Shown: positions 8,079 through 16,826, counted from the stretch's first letter. The stretch is 36,963 nucleotides of DNA from Candidatus Thiosymbion sp. (GCA_018435665.1 JAHDND010000255.1:1-36963); one strand, 5' to 3'. Notes: generated by a model not told the origin, from the sequence alone. A program made the numbers and translations.

Positions 8079-10571
8079 TCAGGGGTCAGGGGATGGCGTT
8101 ATCCGCGAAGCAGGGGCACGCCGCCGCTGGCTGTGGACGACCATTGCCAGCAGGAACAGGGCCGGCAGGATCATGAGTTGCTTGGGCGGTACGGCGGTGG
8201 GCTGCCAGAGTTGCAGGATCTCCCAATCGACATCCACCCCGGCCGCGGCGGCGGGGCTGCCAAAGAAGATCTGTTCCAGGAACACCCGCTCGCCCTGGTG
8301 ACGCAAGACGATGCCCGCGTGGCCGAGGCGCTGCTCGGGGGTAGCCGCCGCTGGCCCTAGGGGCAGCCGGACCTGTCGGTGGACCCAGTCGCCGTCGAGG
8401 GTTTCCCCCGCAAGGTTCAACTCCAGGCTGGCCCCGTCCGGCAGGGCGGCGGCCAGGGCATGAAGACGCGCCGGGGCCACCGCCTCCAGGGGCGGGAAGA
8501 GCCGGTCCCACCAGAAACCGGGGTGGAAGAGGGTGAGGGCGACCAGCAGCAGGACTGCCCCCTCCCATAGCCGGTTCCTGACCAGCAGGAAGTGCTGGGT
8601 GGCAGCGGCGAAGGCCAGCATGGCCACCACTGCACTGGTCAGGATCAGCAGTAACTGGACCCAGTCCTCGACGCCAATGAGCAGCAGTTCGGGGTTGAAG
8701 ATGAACATAAAGGGCAGGATGGCGGTGCGGATGTCGTAGGCAAAGCCCTGCAGGCCGGTGCGGATGGGATCGCTGCGGGCGATGGCCGCGGCAGCGAACG
8801 CCGCCAGGCCCACCGGCGGGGTATCGTCGGCGAGGATACCGAAGTAAAAGACAAAGAGATGCACGGCGATGAGGGGCACCACCAACCCTTGCTGGGCCCC
8901 CAGGGCGACGATGACGGGTGCCATCAGGGTGGCGACCACGATGTAGTTGGCTGTGGTCGGCAGCCCCATGCCCAGCACCAGGCTGATGACGGCGGTCAAC
9001 AACAGCATCAGCAGGAGATTACCCCCGGAGACGAACTCGACAAAGTCAGTCATCACCAGGCCGATGCCGGTCAGGGTGACGGTGCCGACAACGATTCCTG
9101 CCGCGGCGGTGGCGACACCGATGCCGATCATGTTGCGAGCACCCTTGACCAGCCCCTGCCCCAAGTCATCCAGGCCCCGACGCAAGGCCGCGTCCAGCCA
9201 CCCATGACCTTGGAACAGGGCCCGCAGAGGCCACTGGGTGATGACGATGAAGATCAGGAAGAGGGTCGCATAGAAGGCTGAGAGCTCCGGCGAGAAGCGC
9301 TCCACCGTCAGGCACCAGAGCAGGATCACCACCGGCAACAGGAAATAGAGCCCGGACTTCACCGTCGGCCCCGGGTCGGGCAATTCCCTCGGCCTGGCGT
9401 CGTCCGGCACCAGTTCCGGGAAGCGGGTGGCATAGGCCAGCAGCCCCAGGTAGGCGGCCAGTACCAGGGCCCCGATGACCCAGAGGGAGGCGTCGCCGAA
9501 AACCGTCTTCAGCCAGCCGATGCCGAAATAGACGGCGACGGTCAGGGCGCCGAGGCCGAGCAACAGGGTCAGCCAAGTGAGCAGGACCTGAGCCAGGGAT
9601 CGCGGTTGGCGCCGCGGCAAGCCCTCCATGCCCGCCTTGAGGGCCTCGAGATGAACGATATAAATCAGCGCGATGTAGGAAAGCAGGGCCGGTAGCAGGG
9701 CATGCCGGATCACCTCCAGGTAGGAGATGCCCACGTACTCCACCATGAGGAAGGCCGCAGCCCCCATGATGGGGGGCGTCAGTTGGCCATTGGTGCTGGC
9801 GGCCACCTCCACGGCGCCGGCCTTGTGGGCGGGGAAGCCGACCCGCTTCATCAGCGGGATGGTAAAGGTGCCAGTCGTGACGACATTGGCGATGGAGGAG
9901 CCGGAAATGACCCCGGTCATGGCGGAGGACACCACCGCTGCCTTGGCCGGGCCGCCGCGCAGGTGCCCCAGCAAGGCAAAGGCGACCTGGATGAAGTAGT
10001 TACCGGCGCCGGCCCGCTCCAACAGGGCGCCGAAGAGGACAAAGAGAAAGACGAAACTGGTGGAAACCCCGAGGGCGACACCGAAGACCCCCTCGGTACT
10101 CAGCCATTGATGAGACAGGGTCTTGGCCAGGCTGGCGCCCTTGTGGGCGATGACATCCGGCATGAGCGGGCCGGCAAAGGTGTAGACCAGAAACCCCGCC
10201 GCCACCACGAGCAACGGCGGTCCCAGGGCCCGGCGGGTCGCCTCCAGCAACAGCGCCATGCCGACCAGTGCCACCGCCAGATCCAGGGGGGTGGGCGCGC
10301 CGGCGCGTCCCGCCAGTTCCTCATGGAAGAGCACGAGATAAGCGGCGCTGAAGGCCCCGGCGAGGGCCAGCAACCAGTCCTGGAGGGGGATGCGGTGGCG
10401 GGGGGAGGCCCGCCGTGCCGGGAAGGCGGTAAAGGCAAGAAAGAGGGCAAAGGCCAGGTGGATGGCCCGGGCCTGGGTGTCGTTGAAGACGCCGGCCTTG
10501 AAGACGAAAGGCAGTGGCGAGGCCTGCCAGAGCTGGAAGAGTGACCAGGCCAGGGCCACCCCGGTCAACAC
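8079..10571 (-). CDS. TRAP transporter fused permease (DctQM type) with C-terminal DUF3394-like domain
   Basis: The 830-residue membrane protein combines a small four-helix N-terminal part and a 12-helix DctM-like core in one chain, as in TAXI-type TRAP systems. The core shows the family motif around AAVVSSAMTGVISGSSIANV and the repeat-like GMGLPTTANYIV. TRAP systems use ion gradients to import organic acids or other solutes captured by a periplasmic protein. After the last core helices, residues about 690-815 form a soluble segment (ERVFLEQIFFGSPAAAAGVDVDW, PDZ-like) and a final helix, matching the DUF3394 tail of this subgroup. GTG at 10571 begins almost inside the first helix. The frame is open upstream to the binding-protein stop, so a CTG at 10640 is a possible longer start. 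It follows the TAXI gene in one operon. Confidence 0.9.
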   Translation of the reverse strand: MLTGVALAWSLFQLWQASPLPFVFKAGVFNDTQARAIHLAFALFLAFTAFPARRASPRHRIPLQDWLLALAGAFSAAYLVLFHEELAGRAGAPTPLDLAVALVGMALLLEATRRALGPPLLVVAAGFLVYTFAGPLMPDVIAHKGASLAKTLSHQWLSTEGVFGVALGVSTSFVFLFVLFGALLERAGAGNYFIQVAFALLGHLRGGPAKAAVVSSAMTGVISGSSIANVVTTGTFTIPLMKRVGFPAHKAGAVEVAASTNGQLTPPIMGAAAFLMVEYVGISYLEVIRHALLPALLSYIALIYIVHLEALKAGMEGLPRRQPRSLAQVLLTWLTLLLGLGALTVAVYFGIGWLKTVFGDASLWVIGALVLAAYLGLLAYATRFPELVPDDARPRELPDPGPTVKSGLYFLLPVVILLWCLTVERFSPELSAFYATLFLIFIVITQWPLRALFQGHGWLDAALRRGLDDLGQGLVKGARNMIGIGVATAAAGIVVGTVTLTGIGLVMTDFVEFVSGGNLLLMLLLTAVISLVLGMGLPTTANYIVVATLMAPVIVALGAQQGLVVPLIAVHLFVFYFGILADDTPPVGLAAFAAAAIARSDPIRTGLQGFAYDIRTAILPFMFIFNPELLLIGVEDWVQLLLILTSAVVAMLAFAAATQHFLLVRNRLWEGAVLLLVALTLFHPGFWWDRLFPPLEAVAPARLHALAAALPDGASLELNLAGETLDGDWVHRQVRLPLGPAAATPEQRLGHAGIVLRHQGERVFLEQIFFGSPAAAAGVDVDWEILQLWQPTAVPPKQLMILPALFLLAMVVHSQRRRAPASRITPSPDP

Positions 10572-10636
10572 CCAGCCGGCGACCGGGCCGGGCCGGCGGC
10601 TACCGGCCTCGGAGGCGGCGTGGAGCTGGAGGGGCT

Positions 10637-11701
10637 TCAGAGCAGGCCGGCCTCGCGATAGTAGCGCAGCGCGCCGAGGTGCAGGGGCGCCGAGAGGGCA
10701 TCCCCGACCATCTCCTCCTTGCGCAGACTGGAGAGGGCGGGATGGAGCCTGCGGAAGTCGTCGAAGTTGTCGAACACGGCCTTGACCAGCTGGTAGACCT
10801 GTTCCTCACTCACGCGGGTGGAACTGACCAGGGTGGCGCCGACCCCGAAGGTAGGGATATCCGCTGAGTTACCCCGGTAAAGGCCGCCCGGGATCACCGC
10901 CTTGCGGTAATAGTCGTGCTCCGCTACCAGCCGCTCGACAGAGGGGCCGTCGACCGGCACCAGGACGCTATCACACGCGGTGGTTGCCTCCTGAATGGAG
11001 CCGCTGGGATGACCCACGGTGTAGACCATGGCGTCGATCTTATTGTCGCACAGGGCCTTTGACTGCTCCGCGGCCTTGAGCTCCGCGGTGAGGGCGAAAT
11101 CCTCCCGGCTCCAGCCCAGGGCCGCCATCACCACCTCCATCGTGCCGCGCTGGCCGGATCCAGGATTGCCGATGTTGATCCGCTTGCCCGGGAGATCGGC
11201 TAACCGGGCGATGCCGGCGTCGCTCCGGGCCACCAGGGTGAAGGGCTCGGGATGGAGCGAAAAGACGGCCCTGAGTTCCGGGAAGGCCCCCTGCTCCGCA
11301 AACTGGCTGGTCCCGTGATAGGCATGATATTGCCAGTCGGACTGGACCACCCCGAAATCGAGTTCGCCGGCGCGCAGGCTGTTGAGGTTGTAGACTGAGC
11401 CGCCGGTGCTCTCCGCGGAACAGCGCATGCCATGGGTGGCGCGGCCCTTGTTCACCAGTCGGCAGATGGCACCGCCAGCCGGATAGTAGACGCCGGTCAC
11501 GCCGCCGGTACCGATGTTGATGAAGCTCTGGGCGGGCAGGACGGCCAGGGCCTGATCATCGGCCCGCACCCCCAAGGCCACCGGGCCCAGCGTCAGGGCG
11601 ACCGCGGCCGGGAGGATCAGGGCCCGGGCAGCCCCTCCCAGGCCGCTGAGCGTCCTGCGTGCGGATTGCCAGGCTGAGCGCGGCGATAGGGTTACAGTCA
11701 T
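10637..11701 (-). CDS. TAXI-family TRAP transporter solute-binding protein
   Basis: The 354-residue exported protein has a long N-terminal signal region ending near ALGVRADD. The mature part starts with the TAXI hallmark FINIGTGGVTGVYYPAGGAI and continues with ELDFGVVQSDW and the GKRINIGNPGSGQRGTMEVV segment, all typical of TAXI binding proteins (periplasmic-binding-protein type II fold). It presents a solute, possibly glutamate-like or another small acid (not determined here), to the fused permease encoded next. The start is well supported: GAGGAG six bases before the ATG. It is the first gene of a two-gene unit and is divergent from fabI. Confidence 0.92.
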   Translation of the reverse strand: MTVTLSPRSAWQSARRTLSGLGGAARALILPAAVALTLGPVALGVRADDQALAVLPAQSFINIGTGGVTGVYYPAGGAICRLVNKGRATHGMRCSAESTGGSVYNLNSLRAGELDFGVVQSDWQYHAYHGTSQFAEQGAFPELRAVFSLHPEPFTLVARSDAGIARLADLPGKRINIGNPGSGQRGTMEVVMAALGWSREDFALTAELKAAEQSKALCDNKIDAMVYTVGHPSGSIQEATTACDSVLVPVDGPSVERLVAEHDYYRKAVIPGGLYRGNSADIPTFGVGATLVSSTRVSEEQVYQLVKAVFDNFDDFRRLHPALSSLRKEEMVGDALSAPLHLGALRYYREAGLL

Positions 11702-11761
11702 GCCAGTCTCCTCGGGAAGGAAGGTTCAACCTTACACCAGACCCTGCTGTCGAGTACACCT

Positions 11762-11789
11762 CAGGTCCCGCGCCACAGGTCCCGCGCCA
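11762..11789. repeat. Perfect 14-bp tandem duplication in the TAXI-fabI divergent region
   Basis: CAGGTCCCGCGCCA occurs twice without a gap. The 286-bp divergent spacer (11702-11987) also holds two CCCGGG-centred blocks near 11800-11840. I see no convincing promoter or riboswitch in it. The duplication looks like replication slippage. Confidence 0.6.
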
Positions 11790-11987
11790 GGGCTCTATGC
11801 CCGGGAGGGGCAACCATCAGCATCACCCCCGGGAAAGGCGACGGCATGACGATTTTTCCCCCACCCTTTCGCCCAAGGGAGCGATTAGGTAATGTTGCCG
11901 GCCTGAAGGGGCGGCCATTCCGATCCGCCGCCGGGGCCGTCCTCCGTCAACCCCGGATTTATCGCCAACCAACGAGGTTCACGCGTC

Positions 11988-12764
11988 ATGGGCTTCCTGC
12001 AAGACAAAAAAATTCTCATCACCGGCGTCGCCAGCAACCGCTCCATCGCCTGGGGCATCGCCCAGGCGATGCACGCGCAGGGGGCGTCCCTGGCCTTCAC
12101 CTTCCAGGGCGACAAGCTCCAGGGTCGGGTCGAGGAGGTGGCGGCCAAGTGTGGCTCGGACCTGGTGCTGCCCCTGGACGTGGCGCGTGACGACCAGATC
12201 GCCGCCTGCTTCCGGGAGCTGGGCGCGCGCTGGGACGGCCTGGATGGCATCGTCCACTCCATCGGTTTCGCCCCCCGGGAGCAACTGGAGGGCGATTATG
12301 TGGACGCCGTGACCCGCGAGGGCTTCGCCATCGCCCACGACATCAGCTCCTACAGCTTCGCCGCCCTGGCCAAGGCCGGGCGGGAGATGATGGCGGGCCG
12401 CAATGGCGCCCTCCTCACCCTCAGCTACCTGGGCGCCGAGCGCGCCGTGCCCCACTACAACGTCATGGGCCTGGCCAAGGCCAGCCTGGAGGCCAACGTC
12501 CGTTACCTGGCCGCCTCCCTGGGGCCCAAGGGGACCCGGGTCAATGGCATCTCCGCCGGTCCCATCCGCACCCTCGCCGCCTCGGGCATCTCCGACTTCC
12601 GCTCCATGCTCAAGCAGGTGGAGGAGAAGACCCCCATGCGCCGCAACGTGACCATCGAGGAGGTCGGCAACGCCGCCGCCTTCCTCTGTTCGGACCTCGC
12701 CTCCGGTATCACCGGCGAGATCATCTATGTCGACACGGGCTACCACATCCTGGGCCTGGGCTAA
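11988..12764 (+). CDS. fabI: Enoyl-[acyl-carrier-protein] reductase, NADH-dependent
   Basis: The 258-residue protein catalyses the last reduction of each fatty-acid elongation round in the cytosol. The N-terminus carries the FabI nucleotide-binding pattern GVASNRSIAWGIA (residues 13-25). The active-site pattern is complete: Y147, Y157 and K164 (SYLGAERAVPHYNVMGLAKA), the Y-x6-Y-x6-K arrangement of classical FabI. GPIRTLAASGI covers the substrate-binding loop that triclosan-type inhibitors order. Length equals the usual 255-262. GAGG lies ten bases before the ATG. The gene stands alone, divergent from the TRAP genes. No feature suggests resistance or divergence. Confidence 0.97.
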   Translation: MGFLQDKKILITGVASNRSIAWGIAQAMHAQGASLAFTFQGDKLQGRVEEVAAKCGSDLVLPLDVARDDQIAACFRELGARWDGLDGIVHSIGFAPREQLEGDYVDAVTREGFAIAHDISSYSFAALAKAGREMMAGRNGALLTLSYLGAERAVPHYNVMGLAKASLEANVRYLAASLGPKGTRVNGISAGPIRTLAASGISDFRSMLKQVEEKTPMRRNVTIEEVGNAAAFLCSDLASGITGEIIYVDTGYHILGLG

Positions 12765-12833
12765 GCTTCTCACCGGTGCCCGGCGTTCATCCCGATTGCC
12801 GGTGCCGGGCCTTCCGCCCCCTTTCCGACCCTC

Positions 12834-13592
12834 ATGACCCATCAGACCCTCCTCATCGTCGACGACGACCAGGCCCGGCCCAATCCCAGCCAATGGGAGC
12901 GGAGCAGCCAGGTGATGCTGTATGCCATCCTCGGGACCCTGGCGGGCTTGGTGGAGACGCGGGAACCGGAGGCGAGCCAGCATATTCCCCGCACGCGCCG
13001 CTATGTCGAGGCCCTGGCGACCCGGTTGGCCGCTCAGCCGCGGTTCGCCGCCGAGCTGTCCCCGGCCCGGATCGCTCTCCTTGGCAAGGCCTCCCAACTT
13101 CATGACATCGGCAAGATCGCCATTCCCGAACGCATCCTGCTCAAGCCCGGAAGACTGGATGCCACGGAATTTGAGGTCGTCAAGACCCACAGCCGGCTGG
13201 GAGGCGAGATCCTGACCCGCGCCATGCGTCAGGCGGAGGCCGGCCTGGCGGATTGTCCCGCGGAGGAACGCCAGGCCGCCCTCGCCTACCTCGACCTCGC
13301 CCGGACCATCGCCACCAGCCATCACGAACGCTGGGACGGCACTGGCTATCCCGAGGGCCTGAAAGCGGAGGACATCCCCCTGCCCGCGCGGCTCATGGCC
13401 CTGGCCGATGTCTTCGACGCCTTCACCACCCGCCGGGTCTACAAACCCGCCCTGGGCCTGGCGGTGACCCGGGACTACATCCTGTCCCAGGGCGGGAAGC
13501 AGTTCGATCCCCAGGTAGTGGCCGCCTTCACCGATTGTTTCGACGAATTCGTCCGCATCGCCCGGGAGTACCCGGACCCCCGGCCCGCCTGA
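12834..13592 (+). CDS. HD-GYP-type phosphodiesterase with a vestigial receiver domain
   Basis: Residues about 28-245 are an HD-GYP domain, the family that hydrolyses cyclic di-GMP. The signature residues are present: H90-D91 in HDIGKIAIP, H119 in KTHSRLGGE, the HHERWDGTGYPEGL motif with H163/H164 and G171-Y172-P173, and D192 in ALADVFDAF. Relatives of this form usually carry a complete N-terminal receiver (REC) domain of about 115 residues. Here only its first strand and acidic turn remain (TLLIVDDD, residues 5-12), joined directly to the helix before the HD domain. An internal deletion is the simplest explanation. It should no longer respond to a histidine kinase and may be constitutive. No clear Shine-Dalgarno sequence precedes the ATG. 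It is convergent with hypB. Confidence 0.88.
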   Translation: MTHQTLLIVDDDQARPNPSQWERSSQVMLYAILGTLAGLVETREPEASQHIPRTRRYVEALATRLAAQPRFAAELSPARIALLGKASQLHDIGKIAIPERILLKPGRLDATEFEVVKTHSRLGGEILTRAMRQAEAGLADCPAEERQAALAYLDLARTIATSHHERWDGTGYPEGLKAEDIPLPARLMALADVFDAFTTRRVYKPALGLAVTRDYILSQGGKQFDPQVVAAFTDCFDEFVRIAREYPDPRPA

Positions 13593-13628
13593 GGGTCATG
13601 CCCCCGCGGCGGGCGACGGCGTGCCCCT

Positions 13629-14552
13629 TCAGCCGGCCATCCGCTCTCCAAGCCAGGCATACCAGGCCTCCAGCCCCTCCCCGCTGCGGGCGGAGACCTG
13701 CAAGACCTGGATACTGGGATTGACGCGACGGGCATAGCCGATGCACTGCTCGACATCGAAATCCAGGTAGGGGAGCAGGTCAATCTTGTTGAGGAGCATC
13801 AGGTCCGCGGCATGGAACATGTCCGGGTACTTGAGGGGCTTGTCCTCGCCCTCGGTGACCGAGAGGATGGCGACCTTGTGGGCCTCGCCCAGGTCGAAGG
13901 CCGCCGGGCAGACCAGATTGCCGACGTTCTCGATGAACAGCAGGCTGCGCGGAGCCAGGGGGAGGCTCTCGATGGCATGGCCGATCATGTGGGCGTCCAG
14001 GTGACAGCCCTTGCCAGTATTGATCTGCAGGGCCGGGACGCCCGTGGCGCGGATGCGGTCGGCGTCATGACTGGTCTGCTGATCGCCCTCGATCACCGCC
14101 AGGGGATAGCGGTCCTTGAGGTCCTGGATGCTGCGGGTCAGCAGGCTGGTCTTGCCGGAGCCGGGGCTGGAGACCAGGTTCAGGGCCAGGATGCCCTGGG
14201 CCTGGAACCAGGAGCGATTGGCGCCGGCGTACTGGTCATTCTTGCCGAGGATGTCCTGTTCGATTTGCACCATGCGGCCCTGGCTGAGGCCCGGGGCATG
14301 AGCGTGGGCCGGACCTAGGCCATAGTGATGTTCGTGGCCCGGGCCGTGGCTGTGGCGATGGGAATGGACATGGAGATGATCAAGGTCATGATCGTGGTGG
14401 TGGTCATGGCTATGATCATGACCGTGGTGGTGGTCGTGGCTATGATCGTGGCCATGGCCGTGATCATGCTCCGGATGGTGATCTACTTCCGGGGCCAGTT
14501 CCTGACCATCGATACGGGTTTCACCCTGGCCGCAGCCGCACACGGTACACAT
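13629..14552 (-). CDS. hypB: Hydrogenase nickel-incorporation GTPase HypB, histidine-rich form
   Basis: HypB is the cytosolic GTPase that helps load nickel into [NiFe]-hydrogenase (and sometimes urease). The protein starts MCTVCGC, the high-affinity metal motif (C2, C5, C7). Residues 25-85 contain 29 histidines in HD/HS/HG repeats, a nickel-storage region as in other His-rich HypBs. The GTPase domain follows: Walker A SSPGSGKTS (128-136), the GDQQT switch, NTGKGCHLDAHM with metal-binding Cys and His, ENVGNLVCPA, and NKIDLLPY for guanine recognition. It begins directly after hypA, with GAGG overlapping the hypA end. The underlying DNA includes a near-perfect 30-bp duplication within the histidine tract. 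Confidence 0.97.
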   Translation of the reverse strand: MCTVCGCGQGETRIDGQELAPEVDHHPEHDHGHGHDHSHDHHHGHDHSHDHHHDHDLDHLHVHSHRHSHGPGHEHHYGLGPAHAHAPGLSQGRMVQIEQDILGKNDQYAGANRSWFQAQGILALNLVSSPGSGKTSLLTRSIQDLKDRYPLAVIEGDQQTSHDADRIRATGVPALQINTGKGCHLDAHMIGHAIESLPLAPRSLLFIENVGNLVCPAAFDLGEAHKVAILSVTEGEDKPLKYPDMFHAADLMLLNKIDLLPYLDFDVEQCIGYARRVNPSIQVLQVSARSGEGLEAWYAWLGERMAG

Positions 14553-14894
14553 CTATTCGACCTCTAACTCTTTGATTCGCATTTCTTCGCCCCGGGTGAG
14601 GCGGACGCCGTAGCCATCGCAGGCCGGACAAGGGTCATACCGCTGGCGCACCGGGACGGTGGCGCCGCATTGCAGGCAGACCCCCTCCCCCGGGGTCTCG
14701 ATGATCTCCAGCCGCGCCGCCTCGGCCAGGCTGCCGCGCATCACGGCATCGAAGCAGAAGCGCAGTGCCTCCACCTCCACCCCGGCCAGGGGACCGATCT
14801 CCACCCAGACCGTCCTGACGTGCGTGAAGCCCTGCTGGCGGGCGGTCGTCTCCAAAACCTGGAGGATGCCCTCGCAGATCGACATCTCGTGCAT
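14553..14894 (-). CDS. hypA: Hydrogenase maturation nickel metallochaperone HypA
   Basis: The 113-residue protein starts MHEMS; the N-terminal Met-His-Glu is the nickel site of HypA. A structural zinc site follows as two CxxC pairs, CLQC and CPAC, about 14 residues apart near positions 74-92. HypA passes nickel to the hydrogenase large subunit together with HypB. The start is fixed by the invariant MHE, although no clear Shine-Dalgarno sequence precedes it. The gene is first of a hypA-hypB pair with no spacer. The hydrogenase structural genes and hypCDEF are outside the window. Confidence 0.95.
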   Translation of the reverse strand: MHEMSICEGILQVLETTARQQGFTHVRTVWVEIGPLAGVEVEALRFCFDAVMRGSLAEAARLEIIETPGEGVCLQCGATVPVRQRYDPCPACDGYGVRLTRGEEMRIKELEVE

Positions 14895-15292
14895 GGTGAT
14901 AGGCGCTGTGCGCGGTTACCTGTCGCGGCCGGGGTGGGGTGGCACGGGCTACCTGACCGACAAGCCACGTGGGGGCCAGTCAAGGGCTACTGCGGACTGG
15001 ACGGGGGGACTGGGGAACGGAAATTATAGCCAGATGGTTCGATTAGAGCAAGTTACTCAAGAAGTTAGGTGAGTAAGATCATGGTTGGGTGCGCTGGCGG
15101 CCACTGCGCTCAGGGGCCTCGATACCCTTCTGCCTGGCACGGTGTGGCAAAAGACTCAGGTCCAGCGCCATCTGCCCCATTCGCCACCGGCCTTGATCCA
15201 GGTCCATTTGGCTATCTGGCCGGAGGGCTAAAATGACAACGTTGTCTTACTTTCCATGAAATGCCCCCCATCAGGACCCTCGCCTTCAGTAC
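14895..15292. other. 398-bp divergent spacer between hypA and the NosL-type island
   Basis: No confident gene is seen. A 42-codon minus-strand ORF (15207-15079) starts MDLDQGRWRMGQ but has no ribosome-binding site and no recognised relatives. The spacer should hold promoters for hypA (leftwards) and for the island at 15293 (rightwards). The strongest site-like feature is the palindrome at 15235-15246. Confidence 0.5.
15235..15246. promoter_or_regulatory. Perfect 12-bp palindrome GACAACGTTGTC, operator-like
   Basis: The palindrome is centred on AACGTT, a CpG-centred dyad of the kind bound by LacI/GalR-family regulators, and lies 46 bases before the GTG start of the island's first gene. It is the only perfect palindrome of this length I noticed in this spacer. 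The regulator is unknown. Confidence 0.35.
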
Positions 15293-15652
15293 GTGAAAGC
15301 ACCTGGACCTCTCCCCGCGCCCTGGCGCAAGTCAGGGGCCTTCCTCTGGACCATCGGCCTGGCCACCGTGCTGTGGGCACTGACCTTCGTGCATGCCACC
15401 CTGACGACGCGGGCGGCGGCCGATGACCTGCACCGGAGAGGGGCACTGGTGAGCCAGTTGGATCTGACGGATTTCGCCCTGTTCACCGAGGCCCGCTATA
15501 CCCGTCACCCCAGCCAGGCGGACCTGCACAGCCCTTTCCAGGATCACCCCCTGGCCCTGGAGCACTTCCCCACCGGCTCCCTGGTGCCAGCCTCGGCCGG
15601 ACCCTCCTGGACAGGCTGGCTGGAAGCGCCGGCGGCGTCATCACCGGAATGA
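15293..15652 (+). CDS. Small single-pass membrane protein, first gene of the NosL-type island
   Basis: The 119-residue product has one hydrophobic helix at about residues 15-35 (AFLWTIGLATVLWALTFVHA) and a periplasmic-looking tail with a distinctive stretch LTDFALFTEARYTRHPSQAD followed by PFQDHPLALEHFPTGS. I have the impression that this stretch recurs in small proteins beside NosL/ABC clusters of other sulfur-oxidising bacteria, but no function is known to me. The start is GTG with no obvious Shine-Dalgarno sequence. The stop TGA overlaps an ATG (ATGA, 15649-15652) leading through a 15-codon relay ORF to the permease gene, which supports co-expression. A role in metal or cofactor handling is inferred from context only. 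Confidence 0.7.
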   Translation: MKAPGPLPAPWRKSGAFLWTIGLATVLWALTFVHATLTTRAAADDLHRRGALVSQLDLTDFALFTEARYTRHPSQADLHSPFQDHPLALEHFPTGSLVPASAGPSWTGWLEAPAASSPE

Positions 15653-15696
15653 CAGTGAAAAACTCTCCCGTGGGATCCCAGGGGATGCGGTCATGA
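15649..15696 (+). other. 15-codon relay ORF joining gene 1 and permease by ATGA overlaps
   Basis: The ATG at 15649 overlaps the preceding stop (ATGA), and its own TGA (15694-15696) overlaps the ATG of the permease gene (15693). The permease also has its own AGGGG eight bases upstream, so the relay may be regulatory rather than essential. It is probably a coupling device and not a functional peptide. Confidence 0.45.
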
Positions 15697-16826
15697 GGGC
15701 TTTGCTTCGGCGCCAGCGCTATCTGCTGGATTACAGCCTCTCCTCCCTGGCCCGGCGGCCGGGCAAGCACCTGGCCCTGCTCCTGGTCTACAGCCTGGTG
15801 GTCTTCCTGCTCGCCTCGACCCTGCTCTTTACCCAGTCCCTGCGGCGGGAGGCGGCCCTGATCCTGGCGGACGCCCCGGAATTAATCGTCCAGCGCCTGG
15901 TGGCCGGGCGGCACGATCTCATGCCCGCGGACTACCTCGACCGCCTGGGCCAGCTTCGCGGTGTCAGCGACGCCTACGGTCGGCTGTGGGGCTATTTCTA
16001 CGACCCGGCGGTCAAGGCCAATTACACCTTGCTGGTGCCGCGCCAGGAGCCGCCGGTCCCGGGGGAGGTCCGGCTGGGCGCCGGGGTGGCGCGGACCCGG
16101 GGGCTGGGCGTGGGGGATTACCTGAGCCTGAGGTCCGCCCGGGGGGAGCCCTTCTCCTTCCGCATCGCGGGCCTGCTGGAGGCGGAGACCGAGCTGGTGT
16201 CGAGCGACCTGCTGCTCCTCAATGCCGAGGACTTCCGCCGCTTCTTCGCCTTCCCTGCCGACCGCTTCACCGATCTCGTCCTGCGGGTACGCAACCCCAG
16301 TGAGGTGCGCAAGGTGGCGGAAAAGATCGCCCTGGCCCTCCCCGACACCCGGCCCATCCTCCGGGACGAGATCCTGCGCACCTACGATGCCCTCTTCGGC
16401 TGGCGCCAGGGGCTGATCATCGTTCTCCTCGGCGGCGCCCTGCTGGCCTTCGTCATCTTCGCCTTCGACCGGGCGGCGGGGCTGAGCGCCGAGGAGCGGC
16501 GGGAGATCGGCATCCTCAAAGCCATCGGCTGGGAGACCGGCGACGTGCTGCGGATGAAATTCTGGGAGGGGGCGGCCCTGTCCCTGACCGCCTTCCTGGC
16601 GGGCTATCTGCTCGCCTACGCCCATGTCTTTTTCTTCGCCGCCGCCCTCTTCGCCCCGGTGCTCAAGGGCTGGGCGGTGCTCTACCCCGACTTCCGCCCC
16701 CTGCCCTTCGTTGACGGCCTCCAAGTGGCCACCCTCTTTTTCTTCACCGTCTTTCCCTACACGGTGGCGACCATCGTCCCCATCTGGCGCGCCGCCATCA
16801 CCGACCCGGATCAGGTGATGCGATGA
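15693..16826 (+). CDS. FtsX/LolC-type ABC transporter permease
   Basis: The 377-residue protein has the MacB/FtsX layout: helix 1 at about 26-48, a large extracytoplasmic domain at about 50-235 (ADAPELIVQRLVAGRHDLMP onward), then three helices at about 238-260, 288-312 and 345-366. The cytosolic loop AEERREIGILKAIGWETGDV is the conserved coupling segment that contacts the ATPase. Such permeases move lipoproteins or act mechanically in the periplasm; in NosFY-like contexts they support metalloenzyme assembly. The ATPase encoded after it is the obvious partner. It ends VMR-TGA, with the stop inside ATGA, opening a chain of short ORFs. Confidence 0.88.
   Translation: MRALLRRQRYLLDYSLSSLARRPGKHLALLLVYSLVVFLLASTLLFTQSLRREAALILADAPELIVQRLVAGRHDLMPADYLDRLGQLRGVSDAYGRLWGYFYDPAVKANYTLLVPRQEPPVPGEVRLGAGVARTRGLGVGDYLSLRSARGEPFSFRIAGLLEAETELVSSDLLLLNAEDFRRFFAFPADRFTDLVLRVRNPSEVRKVAEKIALALPDTRPILRDEILRTYDALFGWRQGLIIVLLGGALLAFVIFAFDRAAGLSAEERREIGILKAIGWETGDVLRMKFWEGAALSLTAFLAGYLLAYAHVFFFAAALFAPVLKGWAVLYPDFRPLPFVDGLQVATLFFFTVFPYTVATIVPIWRAAITDPDQVMR

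Noticed and set aside
12765..12820. GC-rich inverted segments after fabI considered as a terminator
   Set aside because: The CCCGGC/GCCGGG arms are short with a long loop, and there is no T-tract.
14325..14480. Repeated GTGGTGGTCATGGC-like units considered as a CRISPR or regulatory array
   Set aside because: They are codon repeats of the HypB histidine tract, in frame, with no spacers.
14325..14567. 80-codon hydrophobic plus-strand frame (Met/Val-rich) opposite hypB
   Set aside because: The hydrophobic runs are the complement of the His/Asp tract codons of hypB, so it mirrors a low-complexity region and is not a membrane protein.
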